A DNA stretch of 42,094 nucleotides from the IMG/VR virus record IMGVR_UViG_3300044986_000302, positions 1 through 42,094 of that record. One strand, given 5' to 3'. The DNA comes from a virus. A program made the translations under genes and the position numbers. This document shows, piece after piece, positions 25,763-34,315 of the stretch; position 1 is the first letter of the stretch; each line of letters starts with the position of its first letter. Below the pieces are notes generated by a model that did no database searches, was not told where the DNA came from, and saw nothing but the letters and a program-made list of their open reading frames with translations.

Positions 25763-27184
25763 TTACCCAAAGTCAAAGGCATTTTGACTATTTGGGTCAA
25801 TAATATAGAGATTGTGCTTTGCGCGAGTAACAGCTACATAGAACACACGAATCTCATCATCAGGATCCTGCAGGTACTGCTCGTAAGATTTGTAACTCAT
25901 GTCAGACAGAACAACAACGTTATCCGCCTCGCCACCCTTAGCTCCATGAATGGTGGACAACTTGATGCGTGGAGTCTTCGTCAGAGATTCTCCACGTCTA
26001 AGTGCTGCAACAAAGTAGTCCCGTACGTCTTGACCTAATCGTTTAAAGGCTTCATGCCAGATAGGACCAGATACCGCGGGGTCAAATCGGGGAGCGTACT
26101 TCTTTATCTCGCTGATCTGCTCCTTCTCCAGGGGATGCCCCTTGCGCCAACCTTCGTACCATTGTATTGCTTTGATCACCTCAACCTGAAGGGGCGACTT
26201 CTTACTGGTGTAGGCAAAGCCGGCTTCTTCGCAGATGGTCTCGAACGGATTTAGAAGGTATGCATTTCTGGCAAGGACAAGCCAATTACCTTCCGAGAGG
26301 TCAAGTTCATCGGGCGAGGAACAATACAGTACCTTACCAGGATGCTCAGCGGATACGAACGACTTGGGACGACGGGTTCCACAATGTCGTATAATGCTAT
26401 CTGCTCGATTGAACACTGCTCTACTGAGGCGATAACTTCGCGACAATGTTTTAACAGTTCCCTTACAGTTAATGAAGGACTCGGGATCAGCTCCTGCCCA
26501 TCTAAAAATAGCTTGATCGTCATCACCTGCGACATAGGCCACCTCCGAATTAGCAATCAGTCGATCGACTACTGCCCACTGAAGTTTGCTCAGATCCTGC
26601 GCTTCATCAATGAACAACACCTTGAACTTAGGAAGAACCTGTTCTCTCAATAGCAGTATGAGAATGTCGTTGAAGTCCAGCAAGGCATATGAAGCCTTGT
26701 ACTTGTCGAGAGCCGTACATAGTCGATCGAACTCGGCGAAGGAGTAGTCCTCCTGGGAGAGACGATACTGCTCTTCACGACTGATCATACGCACGCGCAT
26801 TAGACCTTCATTGAACAGCATGCGATCGCCGATCATGGCTCCTGACATCTGCATACCATCGTCAAGTACGACATAGCCTGAATACTCCAGGCCCAGTCGC
26901 TCACACAGTTCAGAATACTGGGACTTCTTCATCAGTTCGCCGGTGTTCATCTTCAACCAGCGGAACCCAAGCGAGTGCAGAGTACGGAACCAAGGAAGGT
27001 CTTCCTTCTTGAAGTTGAACCTTTCCATTGCGCGTGTCTTGGCCTCATCTGCGGCCTTGACTGTGAATGACAGGTAACCTATCTGGTTAGGGTTGATGCC
27101 TTGCTTGAGATAACTATCCAGCAGATTAAGGAGCGTGGTCGTTTTCCCAGTACCAGGAGGGCCGACAACAACCGTTGTACTCAA
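25763..27184 (-). CDS. Superfamily 1 DNA helicase (UvrD/Dda-like)
   Basis: A 473-aa helicase with the full SF1 set: Walker A GPPGTGKTT (residues 8-16), motif II FIDEAQDLSKLQW, motif III GDDDQAIFRWAGADP, motif V TIHGAKGGEADNVV and motif VI FYVAVTRAKHNLY. It is shorter than cellular UvrD (about 720 aa) and lacks large accessory domains, like phage Dda-type enzymes. It probably unwinds at the fork or clears proteins. It overlaps the primase gene by 4 bases, so they are co-translated. Confidence 0.93.
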   Translation of the reverse strand: MSTTVVVGPPGTGKTTTLLNLLDSYLKQGINPNQIGYLSFTVKAADEAKTRAMERFNFKKEDLPWFRTLHSLGFRWLKMNTGELMKKSQYSELCERLGLEYSGYVVLDDGMQMSGAMIGDRMLFNEGLMRVRMISREEQYRLSQEDYSFAEFDRLCTALDKYKASYALLDFNDILILLLREQVLPKFKVLFIDEAQDLSKLQWAVVDRLIANSEVAYVAGDDDQAIFRWAGADPESFINCKGTVKTLSRSYRLSRAVFNRADSIIRHCGTRRPKSFVSAEHPGKVLYCSSPDELDLSEGNWLVLARNAYLLNPFETICEEAGFAYTSKKSPLQVEVIKAIQWYEGWRKGHPLEKEQISEIKKYAPRFDPAVSGPIWHEAFKRLGQDVRDYFVAALRRGESLTKTPRIKLSTIHGAKGGEADNVVVLSDMSYKSYEQYLQDPDDEIRVFYVAVTRAKHNLYIIDPNSQNAFDFG

Positions 27185-28698
27185 AACACCTCTCCCTTAC
27201 TGAATTCCTTTGGAACGTCCAGTTCAGGATTCGCTGCGAATTCAGACACAGACCAGGCATTGATACCCTTGCCCTTAACGTTGAAGAAGTGGTGGGTAGC
27301 TCCTAGGTCATTCTTCAGATACGACGTGATCTCATGCAGACCGAGCGTCTTGAACTTGTGCCGCTCAAGGAAGGACATCAGACCAGCGACAGTAAAGAAG
27401 TGGCGACCGCCGTCGGTGTACGGCTTACCCATGCGAATCTCTTCCTTCGTCATGGCTTGTGCTCGCTGTGTACAGTACTTCTCTATCAGTTCGTTCAGTT
27501 GGCCACGGGGTGTAGCATCTTGCGGCGCTTCGATTACAGTCACGCTCTCCAAAAGGCTTTGGATCATCGTGACCCAGGCTTTCTGGTTCATCTGTGAAGG
27601 CATGCTGTTCAGACTTTCCATACAGCAGCGTTGGAACCGTCCTTGAGACTGCAGATCTTCGGTAGATAGTTCCAGTCGACCGCCACCCTCGATGTCAGCA
27701 AACCAGATCGGCGGACACGAGTTGTATTTGGTAAGACCCGTCATGACCGGCATACCCGAATGGTCGCCAACACCGTACTTACGACCACGACAAACAGCTG
27801 AGTTGCAGTGGTTTGTGAGCGGTACCTGCGTGCAGGTATACTGGTAATCACGCTTCTTCAAAGACTTGACTAGCTCCTTGACCTCATTCGATCCTAGCGG
27901 GGGATCCATGTACTTGATGTTGTACTGCTCAACAATTTGTTCCCACGTATCTGGGAAAGCCTTCTTAGAGTAGACTCCAAGGTTGTACAATCCGTTGTTA
28001 CGCGTACCTGCTGGGAACGACTGAGTAATCAGGAATTGCAGACAAGGAGGACCATCAGCAAGATCCTCCTTAACCTTCGATTGGTAATCTGTGAGTTCTT
28101 GCGGGCTTACCTTTTTCAGTTCTGCGGTTTGGACAAACTCACTGATGCCCATAGGGGTGCCGTCAGGACGGAGACCATATCTTCCTCCCGACATGTCACC
28201 AAAATAGGGCATGTTAATCCATGAGCCAATGTCGCCTCGCTCTGGCAAAACCTCAGTCTGCTTGGGGAATACCTCTGCCCGTCCGTGGCCGAGCGCTGCC
28301 GCCATGTCTCGAAGTTTTCTTTGAACCAGTGCTGCAGAGGTTGGTTCAGATAGGAATATCCAGGCGTGAATACCACCAGATTTTGAGCGGCATGGAACCA
28401 GCGGCATTCTAAGCTGATCAATTTTCGTGGCCAATTTCCCATGATCGATTCCGTCATAAACATCGATGTCTATTGCGCCGAATACGACTGTTGAGTCGTC
28501 ACGAATAGGCACAATACCTATTGCTTGTTTTCCTTTGAGGTGAGACAGCCAAACATCCGGCGTGACCTCAGCCTGGATGCTGGTTACTTTTCCAGTCTTC
28601 TTGTTATCTCGTGAACGGGCTCCGTTAACCTCAAACGTGCCATATGCGCGAGACAATCCATCGAACAGGGACATTAACCCTGCTACGTACTTGTCCAT
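27181..28698 (-). CDS. DNA primase, archaeo-eukaryotic (AEP) type
   Basis: A 505-aa primase. The AEP catalytic core is visible: the metal-binding D77-I-D79 in GAIDIDVYDG and the SKSGGIHAWIF motif with H111. A cysteine/histidine cluster in the centre (CTQVPLTNHCNSAVCRGRKY) looks like a zinc site, and the C-terminal 150 residues could be a helicase-binding or PriCT-like module. It would make primers for the family A polymerase. The gene starts just after an intrinsic terminator that separates it from the ssDNA-binding gene. Confidence 0.85.
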   Translation of the reverse strand: MDKYVAGLMSLFDGLSRAYGTFEVNGARSRDNKKTGKVTSIQAEVTPDVWLSHLKGKQAIGIVPIRDDSTVVFGAIDIDVYDGIDHGKLATKIDQLRMPLVPCRSKSGGIHAWIFLSEPTSAALVQRKLRDMAAALGHGRAEVFPKQTEVLPERGDIGSWINMPYFGDMSGGRYGLRPDGTPMGISEFVQTAELKKVSPQELTDYQSKVKEDLADGPPCLQFLITQSFPAGTRNNGLYNLGVYSKKAFPDTWEQIVEQYNIKYMDPPLGSNEVKELVKSLKKRDYQYTCTQVPLTNHCNSAVCRGRKYGVGDHSGMPVMTGLTKYNSCPPIWFADIEGGGRLELSTEDLQSQGRFQRCCMESLNSMPSQMNQKAWVTMIQSLLESVTVIEAPQDATPRGQLNELIEKYCTQRAQAMTKEEIRMGKPYTDGGRHFFTVAGLMSFLERHKFKTLGLHEITSYLKNDLGATHHFFNVKGKGINAWSVSEFAANPELDVPKEFSKGEVF

Positions 28699-28719
28699 AC
28701 GATTCCTCCCGACGAAATG

Positions 28720-28743
28720 AAAACCCCAGCCCGAAGGCCGGGG
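28720..28743 (-). terminator. Intrinsic terminator before primase gene
   Basis: On the minus strand CCCCGGCC and GGCTGGGG close a TTCG tetraloop and are followed by TTTTC. It sits between the probable ssDNA-binding gene and the primase gene. No promoter is visible after it, so it probably reduces rather than stops transcription, giving more binding protein than helicase and primase. Confidence 0.85.
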
Positions 28744-28759
28744 TCCCAGCGACTACTCG

Positions 28760-29563
28760 TCAGAACGCTTCGTCATCGTCCAAACTGGATTCAGCCGAAG
28801 GAGGTGCCGAAACCTTGACAGCACCGGAGCGAACCGATTCAGCGAACTTCTTGGCCGTAGCGTACGTGCCGGCATCCGCGACCAGGCCCTTGAACTGAAC
28901 GTTCCAGTTGTAATAGTCGCCCTTCGGGTTGGACTCGGGCACGGCATTGAGCTGGAACTTCTGGGCGAACATTGGCGGATTGAAGGGGCCTTGCGGGCCA
29001 GGCACCTGGAGCGAGGAAAGCAGACTGTTCCACTTGCGAGCCTTCTTCAAGGCTGTCCGCGCCATGGAGACGATGCCAAACTCGAAGCCGCCGTCTTCCT
29101 TGAGGCGCATGACGTAGTAGTAGAACGTGGCGACGATCAGGTTGCCGTTATCCTGGCGAATATCGAAGCCGACCTCGTTGCGCGTGCACGACTGGAGAAT
29201 GGTATCGTCCTGGTGGGAGGCAACGAAACCGCCACCCGAATCACGAGGAGCCCATTCAACCCAGGCCTTTTGGAAGGCACACGGAATCACGACCAAACCT
29301 TCCTCGCCAGCGAAGAGTTCCTGCGAGACCGTGTTGTAGATGTCGCCTTCCTCGGCGCCGTCAATCCGCGTGGGTGAGGACTTCTTCACTTGCGGACTGA
29401 GCGACTGCAACAGCGTGTAGTACGGGAGAGCCATGTCCTGGACGGACATCGACTCACGGCCGATGCCCGCGTCCTGTTGCCACATGGCCATATCGGCGGT
29501 TGCAGGGAGTTGCGTCTGCGGCTGAACTGCGACTTCGGTTGTCTTCTTGTCTTTGGCTGCCAT
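28760..29563 (-). CDS. Probable single-stranded DNA-binding protein
   Basis: A 267-aa soluble protein ending in an acidic tail with a terminal aromatic residue (SSLDDDEAF), the hallmark of replication SSBs such as T7 gp2.5. The body is beta-rich and includes ALPYYTLLQSLSPQVKK and YYYVMRLKEDGGFEFGIVSM, patterns seen in podovirus proteins annotated as ssDNA binding. I chose ATG 29563 because GAGGA lies correctly before it; a GTG four codons upstream overlaps the previous stop. It is placed between promoter P4 and a terminator, consistent with high expression. Confidence 0.7.
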   Translation of the reverse strand: MAAKDKKTTEVAVQPQTQLPATADMAMWQQDAGIGRESMSVQDMALPYYTLLQSLSPQVKKSSPTRIDGAEEGDIYNTVSQELFAGEEGLVVIPCAFQKAWVEWAPRDSGGGFVASHQDDTILQSCTRNEVGFDIRQDNGNLIVATFYYYVMRLKEDGGFEFGIVSMARTALKKARKWNSLLSSLQVPGPQGPFNPPMFAQKFQLNAVPESNPKGDYYNWNVQFKGLVADAGTYATAKKFAESVRSGAVKVSAPPSAESSLDDDEAF

Positions 29564-29571
29564 GTTGTTCC

Positions 29572-30120
29572 TCACTTGATGATTGCGCGATTGCCGATGA
29601 AGACCCCGAACGTTTCAAGCGGAAATTCGGCACCAGATTCCACTTGTTCACGGATGAAAGCATTCAGGGTTTGCGGATGCACGTGCTTCTTGTGCTTGAA
29701 CGGTACGCCCATAGCAGTGAGTTCCTGTTCGAACTCGCCAGCCTTGGAATCTTCCCCCTTGCCGAAGCCGATGGTGTAATCGTTCTTGATGATGTCGTCG
29801 TGGTTGTGTTCGGCCAACCAGCTAAAGGCCTGATCACGATTTTCGTCTTTGATCGATCCAGAGTAAAACTTCTTCACCGTGATCTTCGCGCCGTTGACGA
29901 GACGGAATTCCAAGAGACCGACAGACTGCATAAGCGTCGGAAGTTCTTCCTCCTGGATCTTGCGGAGCGCTGCCTGGGTCTTGGCGAGGTTTTCCGACTG
30001 GATGTCGATCGACCTTTGGAGGTCGAGCTGCCTCTCTGCGAGTGCTGCAACTGCTGACAGGTTCTCGGAGTCGGGTGCTGCCTTGACGTCCGCCTGCATT
30101 TCTGCTGCTAGATCAAACAT
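29572..30120 (-). CDS. Coiled-coil protein next to SSB
   Basis: A 182-aa protein. Residues about 20-60 are a heptad-rich coiled coil (LAERQLDLQRSIDIQSENLAKT) and residues 70-180 are a mixed alpha/beta region (LVNGAKITVKKFYSGSI, HKKHVHPQTLNAFIREQVE). Genes of this type sit beside SSB genes in several podoviruses, without known activity. It is the first gene after promoter P4, has an AAGGAG site, and its stop is nine bases from the SSB start. A role in replication or recombination is inferred from context. Confidence 0.7.
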   Translation of the reverse strand: MFDLAAEMQADVKAAPDSENLSAVAALAERQLDLQRSIDIQSENLAKTQAALRKIQEEELPTLMQSVGLLEFRLVNGAKITVKKFYSGSIKDENRDQAFSWLAEHNHDDIIKNDYTIGFGKGEDSKAGEFEQELTAMGVPFKHKKHVHPQTLNAFIREQVESGAEFPLETFGVFIGNRAIIK

Positions 30121-30144
30121 GTGATCTCCTTTCGGCCTTAGTTA

Positions 30145-30178
30145 ACGATCCAACGAGCGCCGAAACTCAATGGATCGT
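30145..30178 (-). other. Leader stem-loop upstream of coiled-coil gene
   Basis: ACGATCCA at 30145-30152 is perfectly complementary to TGGATCGT at 30171-30178, with a possible GAG/CTC extension inside the loop. It lies in the transcribed leader, between promoter P4 and the ribosome binding site. The T-run is on the 5' side of the hairpin in the minus strand, so it is not a terminator; mRNA stability or translation control is possible. Confidence 0.55.
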
Positions 30179-30195
30179 GAAAAAACTCTGAGTCT

Positions 30196-30248
30196 ATTAT
30201 ATCACGGAAGGTATTCAAATGAAATACCGCAGGATTAAAATCCCGTGA
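30196..30248 (-). promoter_or_regulatory. Leftward promoter P4 with TCACGGGAT box
   Basis: Reading the minus strand, TTTCAT (30224-30219) and TATAAT (30201-30196) are 17 bases apart and the -10 is extended by TGA. The -35 is poor, but TCACGGGAT lies 15 bases upstream of it (30248-30240). The same nine bases occur at the same distance before promoter P3. This suggests an activator or operator site. The box overlaps the 3' end of the nuclease gene. It should drive the coiled-coil, SSB and downstream genes. Confidence 0.7.
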
Positions 30249-30630
30249 CAAATGCACTGAGTAGCATATGGTAGTTGAATGGCTTTGACGTGACAAAAAG
30301 TTCCAACCAGCTACCATCCTTCTGGCACTGCATCACGACAATGGACTCGTCTGTCCGGGCCACAACAAAGGCTCTGGAGCCGTGTTGCGCACGGTTAACA
30401 TGCCAAGCGTACTGGGCCGGACGAAGCCAAATCTTACCGAGAGAACAGGGCACGAGCACAGTAGTCGTCTTCGACTTTGCACCCACCCGCTTGTACTCCA
30501 TCCACCACTCAATGCCGTTGTGTACCGCGTTGCAGTCACCGGTCCCGGTGTTAGCAGCGTTTTCTACTCGCTCCAACAGAACCTTCTTGAAGTTAGCGTT
30601 AAGCAACGTGTGTATCGATTTCTCATCCAT
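30235..30630 (-). CDS. PD-(D/E)XK nuclease, resolvase-like
   Basis: A 131-aa protein with a recognisable PD-(D/E)XK core: D32 in TGTGDCNAV and E45-Y-K47 in IEWWMEYKRVG, followed by RPAQYAWHVNRAQHGSRAFVV, which fits the conserved Gln-bearing helix and next strand. Small enzymes of this type in replication operons usually act on branched DNA, like T7 endonuclease I, or as VRR-NUC-type nucleases. Its start abuts the stop of the preceding gene. Substrate preference cannot be read. Confidence 0.75.
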   Translation of the reverse strand: MDEKSIHTLLNANFKKVLLERVENAANTGTGDCNAVHNGIEWWMEYKRVGAKSKTTTVLVPCSLGKIWLRPAQYAWHVNRAQHGSRAFVVARTDESIVVMQCQKDGSWLELFVTSKPFNYHMLLSAFVTGF

Positions 30631-30986
30631 TATACGTCGAACCTCCGATCTGACCTCTTATAAAGAGACTGCACCTTTTGGTAGCCGTCAAGCAGCAGGC
30701 TCCACACCTGGGAGAACGAGTCCTTGCGATGACGCGTGCGAACGTTGTCCTTGAAGTTCGTGTACCGAATACCCATGATGCGGGCATGCATGATATCGGC
30801 GAAGGCCTTCTTCGTGATGAACACTCGATACGGGTAGTCGGAATTCGTTGTGTGAATCACGTTACCCTTCGCAATCGGGATCACGGACTCGATGTCTCCT
30901 TCCAGGCGGGCACGAACTACTAGTGCATCCGGATGGTCTTTGTCCTGTACTACAGACAGCATTGAATCAACCTGAAATAGCCACAT
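30630..30986 (-). CDS. Conserved-looking hypothetical replication-module protein
   Basis: A 118-aa basic protein. The N-terminal half is beta-like (LVVRARLEGDIESVIPIAKG, YPYRVFITKKAFADIM) and the C-terminal half is basic and helical (TRHRKDSFSQVWSLLLDGYQKV). A strong AAGGAGA site precedes the ATG, and it overlaps genes on both sides, so it is a functional member of the replication operon. Nucleic-acid binding is plausible from its charge. No family is recognised. Confidence 0.65.
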   Translation of the reverse strand: MWLFQVDSMLSVVQDKDHPDALVVRARLEGDIESVIPIAKGNVIHTTNSDYPYRVFITKKAFADIMHARIMGIRYTNFKDNVRTRHRKDSFSQVWSLLLDGYQKVQSLYKRSDRRFDV

Positions 30987-31293
30987 TCTGTTTCTCCTTG
31001 TTGAAAGTCCTTGCGTGCAAGATCATTTCGTTGTACAGATCAATGATGCCGTCTGCGTATTGCAAAAGGATCTTGCCGAAGGGTGTAAGCGTATCGGCCT
31101 TCGCGTTTCTGAAGTACACCGGCTGCTGAAAGTAGTTCTCCAGCAGCTGTATCCGGTAGACTATCATTGGCTGCGTAACTCCTAGGTACTTGGCAGCCTC
31201 CGTTGTAGTTCGATACTCAGCGATCGCCTTCAGAACCCGGAGGTCCATGACGTCGATCTCATCGAGCTTGTGCGTCTTAACGCCTCTTGCCAT
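30967..31293 (-). CDS. Stand-alone LysR-type HTH protein
   Basis: A 108-aa protein that contains a LysR-type winged helix-turn-helix and almost nothing else. The pattern MDLRVLKAIAEYRTTTEAAKYL, VTQPMIVYRIQLLENYFQQPVYFR and LTPFGKILLQYAD follows the N-terminal domain of LysR regulators closely. The effector-binding domain, normally another 200 residues, is absent. It is embedded between DNA polymerase and the nuclease genes with overlaps at both ends. It is the only clear sequence-specific DNA-binding protein recognised in the genome, so it is a candidate regulator of the repeated control blocks. Confidence 0.8.
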   Translation of the reverse strand: MARGVKTHKLDEIDVMDLRVLKAIAEYRTTTEAAKYLGVTQPMIVYRIQLLENYFQQPVYFRNAKADTLTPFGKILLQYADGIIDLYNEMILHARTFNKEKQNVAISG

Positions 31294-33077
31294 TATGCCA
31301 CCTCACCCCAGCTAGGACCAATTTCTGCGTCGACCACGAGAGGTACTTCTAGCTTGACGCAGTTAACTAGAATCTCAGCGATTTCGTCAGCGTGCTTCTT
31401 GTCTCTGACGGGAGCATCGACTTCATCATGCACCGTGTTGTAGATTACATGTCCGGCATCATGCAAGTCGCATAGAGCCAGCTTGATCATATCCGCACTT
31501 GAGCCCTGCACAGCAGCGTTGAGTGCTTTGTGCGCGAACTCGCCGCCAGGAAAGTGGCGCCTCCGACCCATAATAGTTTTAATCCAGCCTCGCCGTTTAG
31601 CTTGACGCATTGCGTCGTCACCAAGCAGACGCACATAGGGGACAGCCGCATGGTATGCGTTGAGTAGAGGTTTTGCTGCGTCCACGGAAATGCCCAGCTG
31701 GGTCGATAGCTTGTATAAGCCCATACCGTATGCCATACCCAGATTAAGCGTCTTAGCATTCTTTCTTCCAATGTCGTTACCGGTAGTTTCGAGAGCCATA
31801 TCAGCAACCATCTGATGATAGTCAATTCGAGGATTAGCGATGTAACGGTCACGCGCTTCCGCAGCTCCTTTATAGCCTTTGAGATACCCGTAATGGACAG
31901 TAACTCGAGGCTCCTGCTGAGAGTAGTCGAAGACTCCAAACTGATATCCGTCATCCGGTATAAAGATCCCTCGTATAATGGGCGAGAGGATAGGGTTACG
32001 CGCAGGAACTTGTTGCATGTTGGGTTTCGACGATGAAAGTCTTCCAGATCGTGTTCCTCCATCCTCCTGGCGAGTTTGCTTGAAGAGGGGATGCAGTCGT
32101 CCGCGGTGGGCAAAGCCGATGATCTTGTTTTTGATGAAGACATTTGCGCTCCTATCTAGTTTGCGAACGGTTACCAGGTTCTTAGCAAACTCGTGCTGTT
32201 GAGTCTCTAACCAATCGGCAGTAAAGCTTGGATTACCCTTTTCTGTACGACCGTACGGTAAGCACAGTTTGTCAAATGCAGAGGCAATACTTGGACTAGA
32301 CCAGGGGTCCACCTGGATACCAGCCAACTGGTTGAGCCGTTGTTGGGCGAGTCGTTGCTCTTCCCCAAGACGAACCATAGCCTGCTCAGCCTTATCGTAC
32401 GATATCGGTACTCCTCGCAGTCGTATAGCAAGCAGTACGTCCACCAGCCGAGACTCCAGCGCGAACACAGCTTCCAGGTTTTCTGCTCGTAGTATATCCA
32501 GTTGCTTGAGGTATACTCGAAGAGCGGCTTCTGCATCGAACTCAGCATACGGTCCAACGAATCGAGCAGGTAACCTCCAAAGGTTTTGCTTGACTTGCTT
32601 GGGAGTACGCCAGCCACGGGCTGCTGCTGCAGCACGTAGTAAGGCTTCGTCTTTTCCCTTTCCGAGATACTTGGTCGAGACCTGTTCCAGGGCGAGTGAC
32701 TCACTGTTTTCATCGATTAGTGCCTCCGCAATTTGGATGTCCAGCTTCGGTCCGCCAACTCGAACTCCAGAACAATGCAACCATTCAAGATCGTAACCGA
32801 TGTTTGCTCCAACTTTAGGTTCATTGCCGCTAAGTTCCCTTGCAAGATAGCGGAGGACAACATCTCTTGGCAGATTGTCCCCGCCCTCGTGTGCGATTGG
32901 GAAATAAGCATTAAACCCCTCAGTAGCAATACTGATTCCAGCCAGGAAGCCGTCTCCGCGTATTGCTCCTGGCCCTTTCTCTTCGAGAGATGGGTCGCAA
33001 GTTTCACAGTCAATGCCAATAAACCTGGCACCTCTAAGTGAGGGGTATTCTCCACGGGGCCTCCAATCAGATTCCAC
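31293..33077 (-). CDS. DNA polymerase, family A
   Basis: This is the replicative polymerase, 594 aa from GTG 33077; an in-frame TTG at 33152 would add 25 residues lying within the deaminase gene. The 3'-5' exonuclease is intact: ExoI GIDCET (D23, E25), ExoII IGYDLEW and ExoIII YAEFDAE. Polymerase motifs are A FDYSQQEPRV, B RKNAKTLNLGMAYG and C HDEVD near 550. L446 sits at the position of E. coli Phe762. It has no 5' nuclease domain. Related phage polymerases start a few residues before WRP, which supports the GTG. Confidence 0.93.
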   Translation of the reverse strand: MESDWRPRGEYPSLRGARFIGIDCETCDPSLEEKGPGAIRGDGFLAGISIATEGFNAYFPIAHEGGDNLPRDVVLRYLARELSGNEPKVGANIGYDLEWLHCSGVRVGGPKLDIQIAEALIDENSESLALEQVSTKYLGKGKDEALLRAAAAARGWRTPKQVKQNLWRLPARFVGPYAEFDAEAALRVYLKQLDILRAENLEAVFALESRLVDVLLAIRLRGVPISYDKAEQAMVRLGEEQRLAQQRLNQLAGIQVDPWSSPSIASAFDKLCLPYGRTEKGNPSFTADWLETQQHEFAKNLVTVRKLDRSANVFIKNKIIGFAHRGRLHPLFKQTRQEDGGTRSGRLSSSKPNMQQVPARNPILSPIIRGIFIPDDGYQFGVFDYSQQEPRVTVHYGYLKGYKGAAEARDRYIANPRIDYHQMVADMALETTGNDIGRKNAKTLNLGMAYGMGLYKLSTQLGISVDAAKPLLNAYHAAVPYVRLLGDDAMRQAKRRGWIKTIMGRRRHFPGGEFAHKALNAAVQGSSADMIKLALCDLHDAGHVIYNTVHDEVDAPVRDKKHADEIAEILVNCVKLEVPLVVDAEIGPSWGEVA

Positions 33078-33528
33078 GTTTAAGAACCAGTTCGCGACCA
33101 GCTGACTGCCACAGATCAATGGCGGCCTGACTGTATCTGTCCCAGCAAACAATCCTTTGACATGACGTATTCAGTAGCAACTTCATGCAGTGAATGCATG
33201 GACTCACGGTAACATACGCTGTATGGATCTCGTAGACATCGCGACACTGAAGGAGCGCATTCTGTTCCGCATGAATCGCTTCACACAGGTGCAGCTCCGT
33301 ACCGCTTTCCGAGTGTGCTCCTGAGCACGCATTCGGATAACCAGCTGGATCAAACGGATCCACCTCATTGCAGTGCGGACGTCCGGCCGCAACACCGTTA
33401 TAACCGGTGGCAATAACGTGCTTGCGATGATTGACAAGTACGCAACCCACACTGCGGCGAAGGCAAGTCGTTCGAGAAGAAACCAGGCTTGCCATAGAAA
33501 GAAAGTAATCATCGCTTGTTGGTCGCAT
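33067..33528 (-). CDS. dCMP deaminase
   Basis: A 153-aa zinc enzyme that converts dCMP to dUMP. The active site is H86-A-E88 in CEAIHAEQNALL, and the second zinc motif is SPCIHC with C111 and C114. An N-terminal cysteine-rich segment (C53, C68) could hold the structural zinc found in T4-type deaminases. It has a GGAGGTGG ribosome binding site and overlaps the ThyA-like gene by 20 bases. In T4 the same enzyme works with dCMP hydroxymethylase to balance the pyrimidine pools. Confidence 0.92.
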   Translation of the reverse strand: MRPTSDDYFLSMASLVSSRTTCLRRSVGCVLVNHRKHVIATGYNGVAAGRPHCNEVDPFDPAGYPNACSGAHSESGTELHLCEAIHAEQNALLQCRDVYEIHTAYVTVSPCIHCMKLLLNTSCQRIVCWDRYSQAAIDLWQSAGRELVLKRGI

Positions 33529-34315
33529 TTGCCACCTCCCACATGAATGTGTTGAACGGAGCCCCCTTGTTTGCGGCGTACCAAAGGTGCTTTACCAATC
33601 GATCGGGCGTTCCTACCAGATCCAACCGGATCGGATCAATATCCTTGAGCTCGCTAAGGCCCTCGACGAGTTCTTCTGCAGCTATCCAGTTCTCCTCATA
33701 CAAATGCTGACTGGCTGCATACAGGTGCAATTCGCCCAGCTCGATGTGGTGAAACGCCGGACTCACTTGTCGAAGTACGAGCAGCAAATAGGCACTTACC
33801 ATCGAGAAGTTGAACCAGTCGTATGGGATACCGAGCCAGACATCAGATGAGCGCATATTCGCGAAGCAATGCAGTTCGCTATCGCGGATGAGCCACTGAA
33901 GCGTGATGGTACAAGGAATATCCTTGCTCTTCATCGGTGATTCGCGCCAGATGGAGATAACCGCTTGCCGCGTGTACTCGTCGTCCTTCAGGGAACGAAT
34001 CACATACGGCAACTGCTGTACGATCTTCGGACCATAAGCCCCGAAGAACATGTAGCCATCATCAGAGAACCGACTGATTGCCTGTGAGTAGCCTGCGATG
34101 GTTTCGACTTTGTTGTCGCCAGACAGAATCCAGGCCGCTTCAGCGCACATGAACCGGTAACCAAGACGTCGGTCCATGACTGAAACAACAGGACAATTCA
34201 TAGGCACGGTCGATTTGAAACCGAGTAGTTCCCGAGTACTCAGGCCTCGAGGAGACACAACTGGGGCATGAAGCAGTTGCTGTAGCATTGAGAGCCACTG
34301 AAGATTCGCGTTCAT
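33509..34315 (-). CDS. ThyA-fold enzyme, predicted dCMP (hydroxy)methylase
   Basis: A 268-aa member of the thymidylate synthase fold. It aligns without gaps to E. coli ThyA over the active site: C135 (Cys146), R155 (Arg166), D158 (Asp169), E59 (Glu58) and H197-L-Y199 (His207-Tyr209). The residue equal to Asn177, which selects dUMP, is D166 in LGIPYD. T4 dCMP hydroxymethylase has Asp here, and Asn-to-Asp mutants of thymidylate synthase accept dCMP. The enzyme is therefore predicted to act on dCMP, giving 5-hydroxymethyl- or 5-methyl-dCMP. Trp80 and Trp83 of ThyA appear to be missing. An ordinary thymidylate synthase is the alternative. Confidence 0.82.
   Translation of the reverse strand: MNANLQWLSMLQQLLHAPVVSPRGLSTRELLGFKSTVPMNCPVVSVMDRRLGYRFMCAEAAWILSGDNKVETIAGYSQAISRFSDDGYMFFGAYGPKIVQQLPYVIRSLKDDEYTRQAVISIWRESPMKSKDIPCTITLQWLIRDSELHCFANMRSSDVWLGIPYDWFNFSMVSAYLLLVLRQVSPAFHHIELGELHLYAASQHLYEENWIAAEELVEGLSELKDIDPIRLDLVGTPDRLVKHLWYAANKGAPFNTFMWEVANATNKR

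Noticed and set aside
32207-32713. 168-codon frame within the polymerase gene
   Set aside because: Same-strand out-of-frame shadow; Ser/Arg/Trp-rich with no ribosome binding site.
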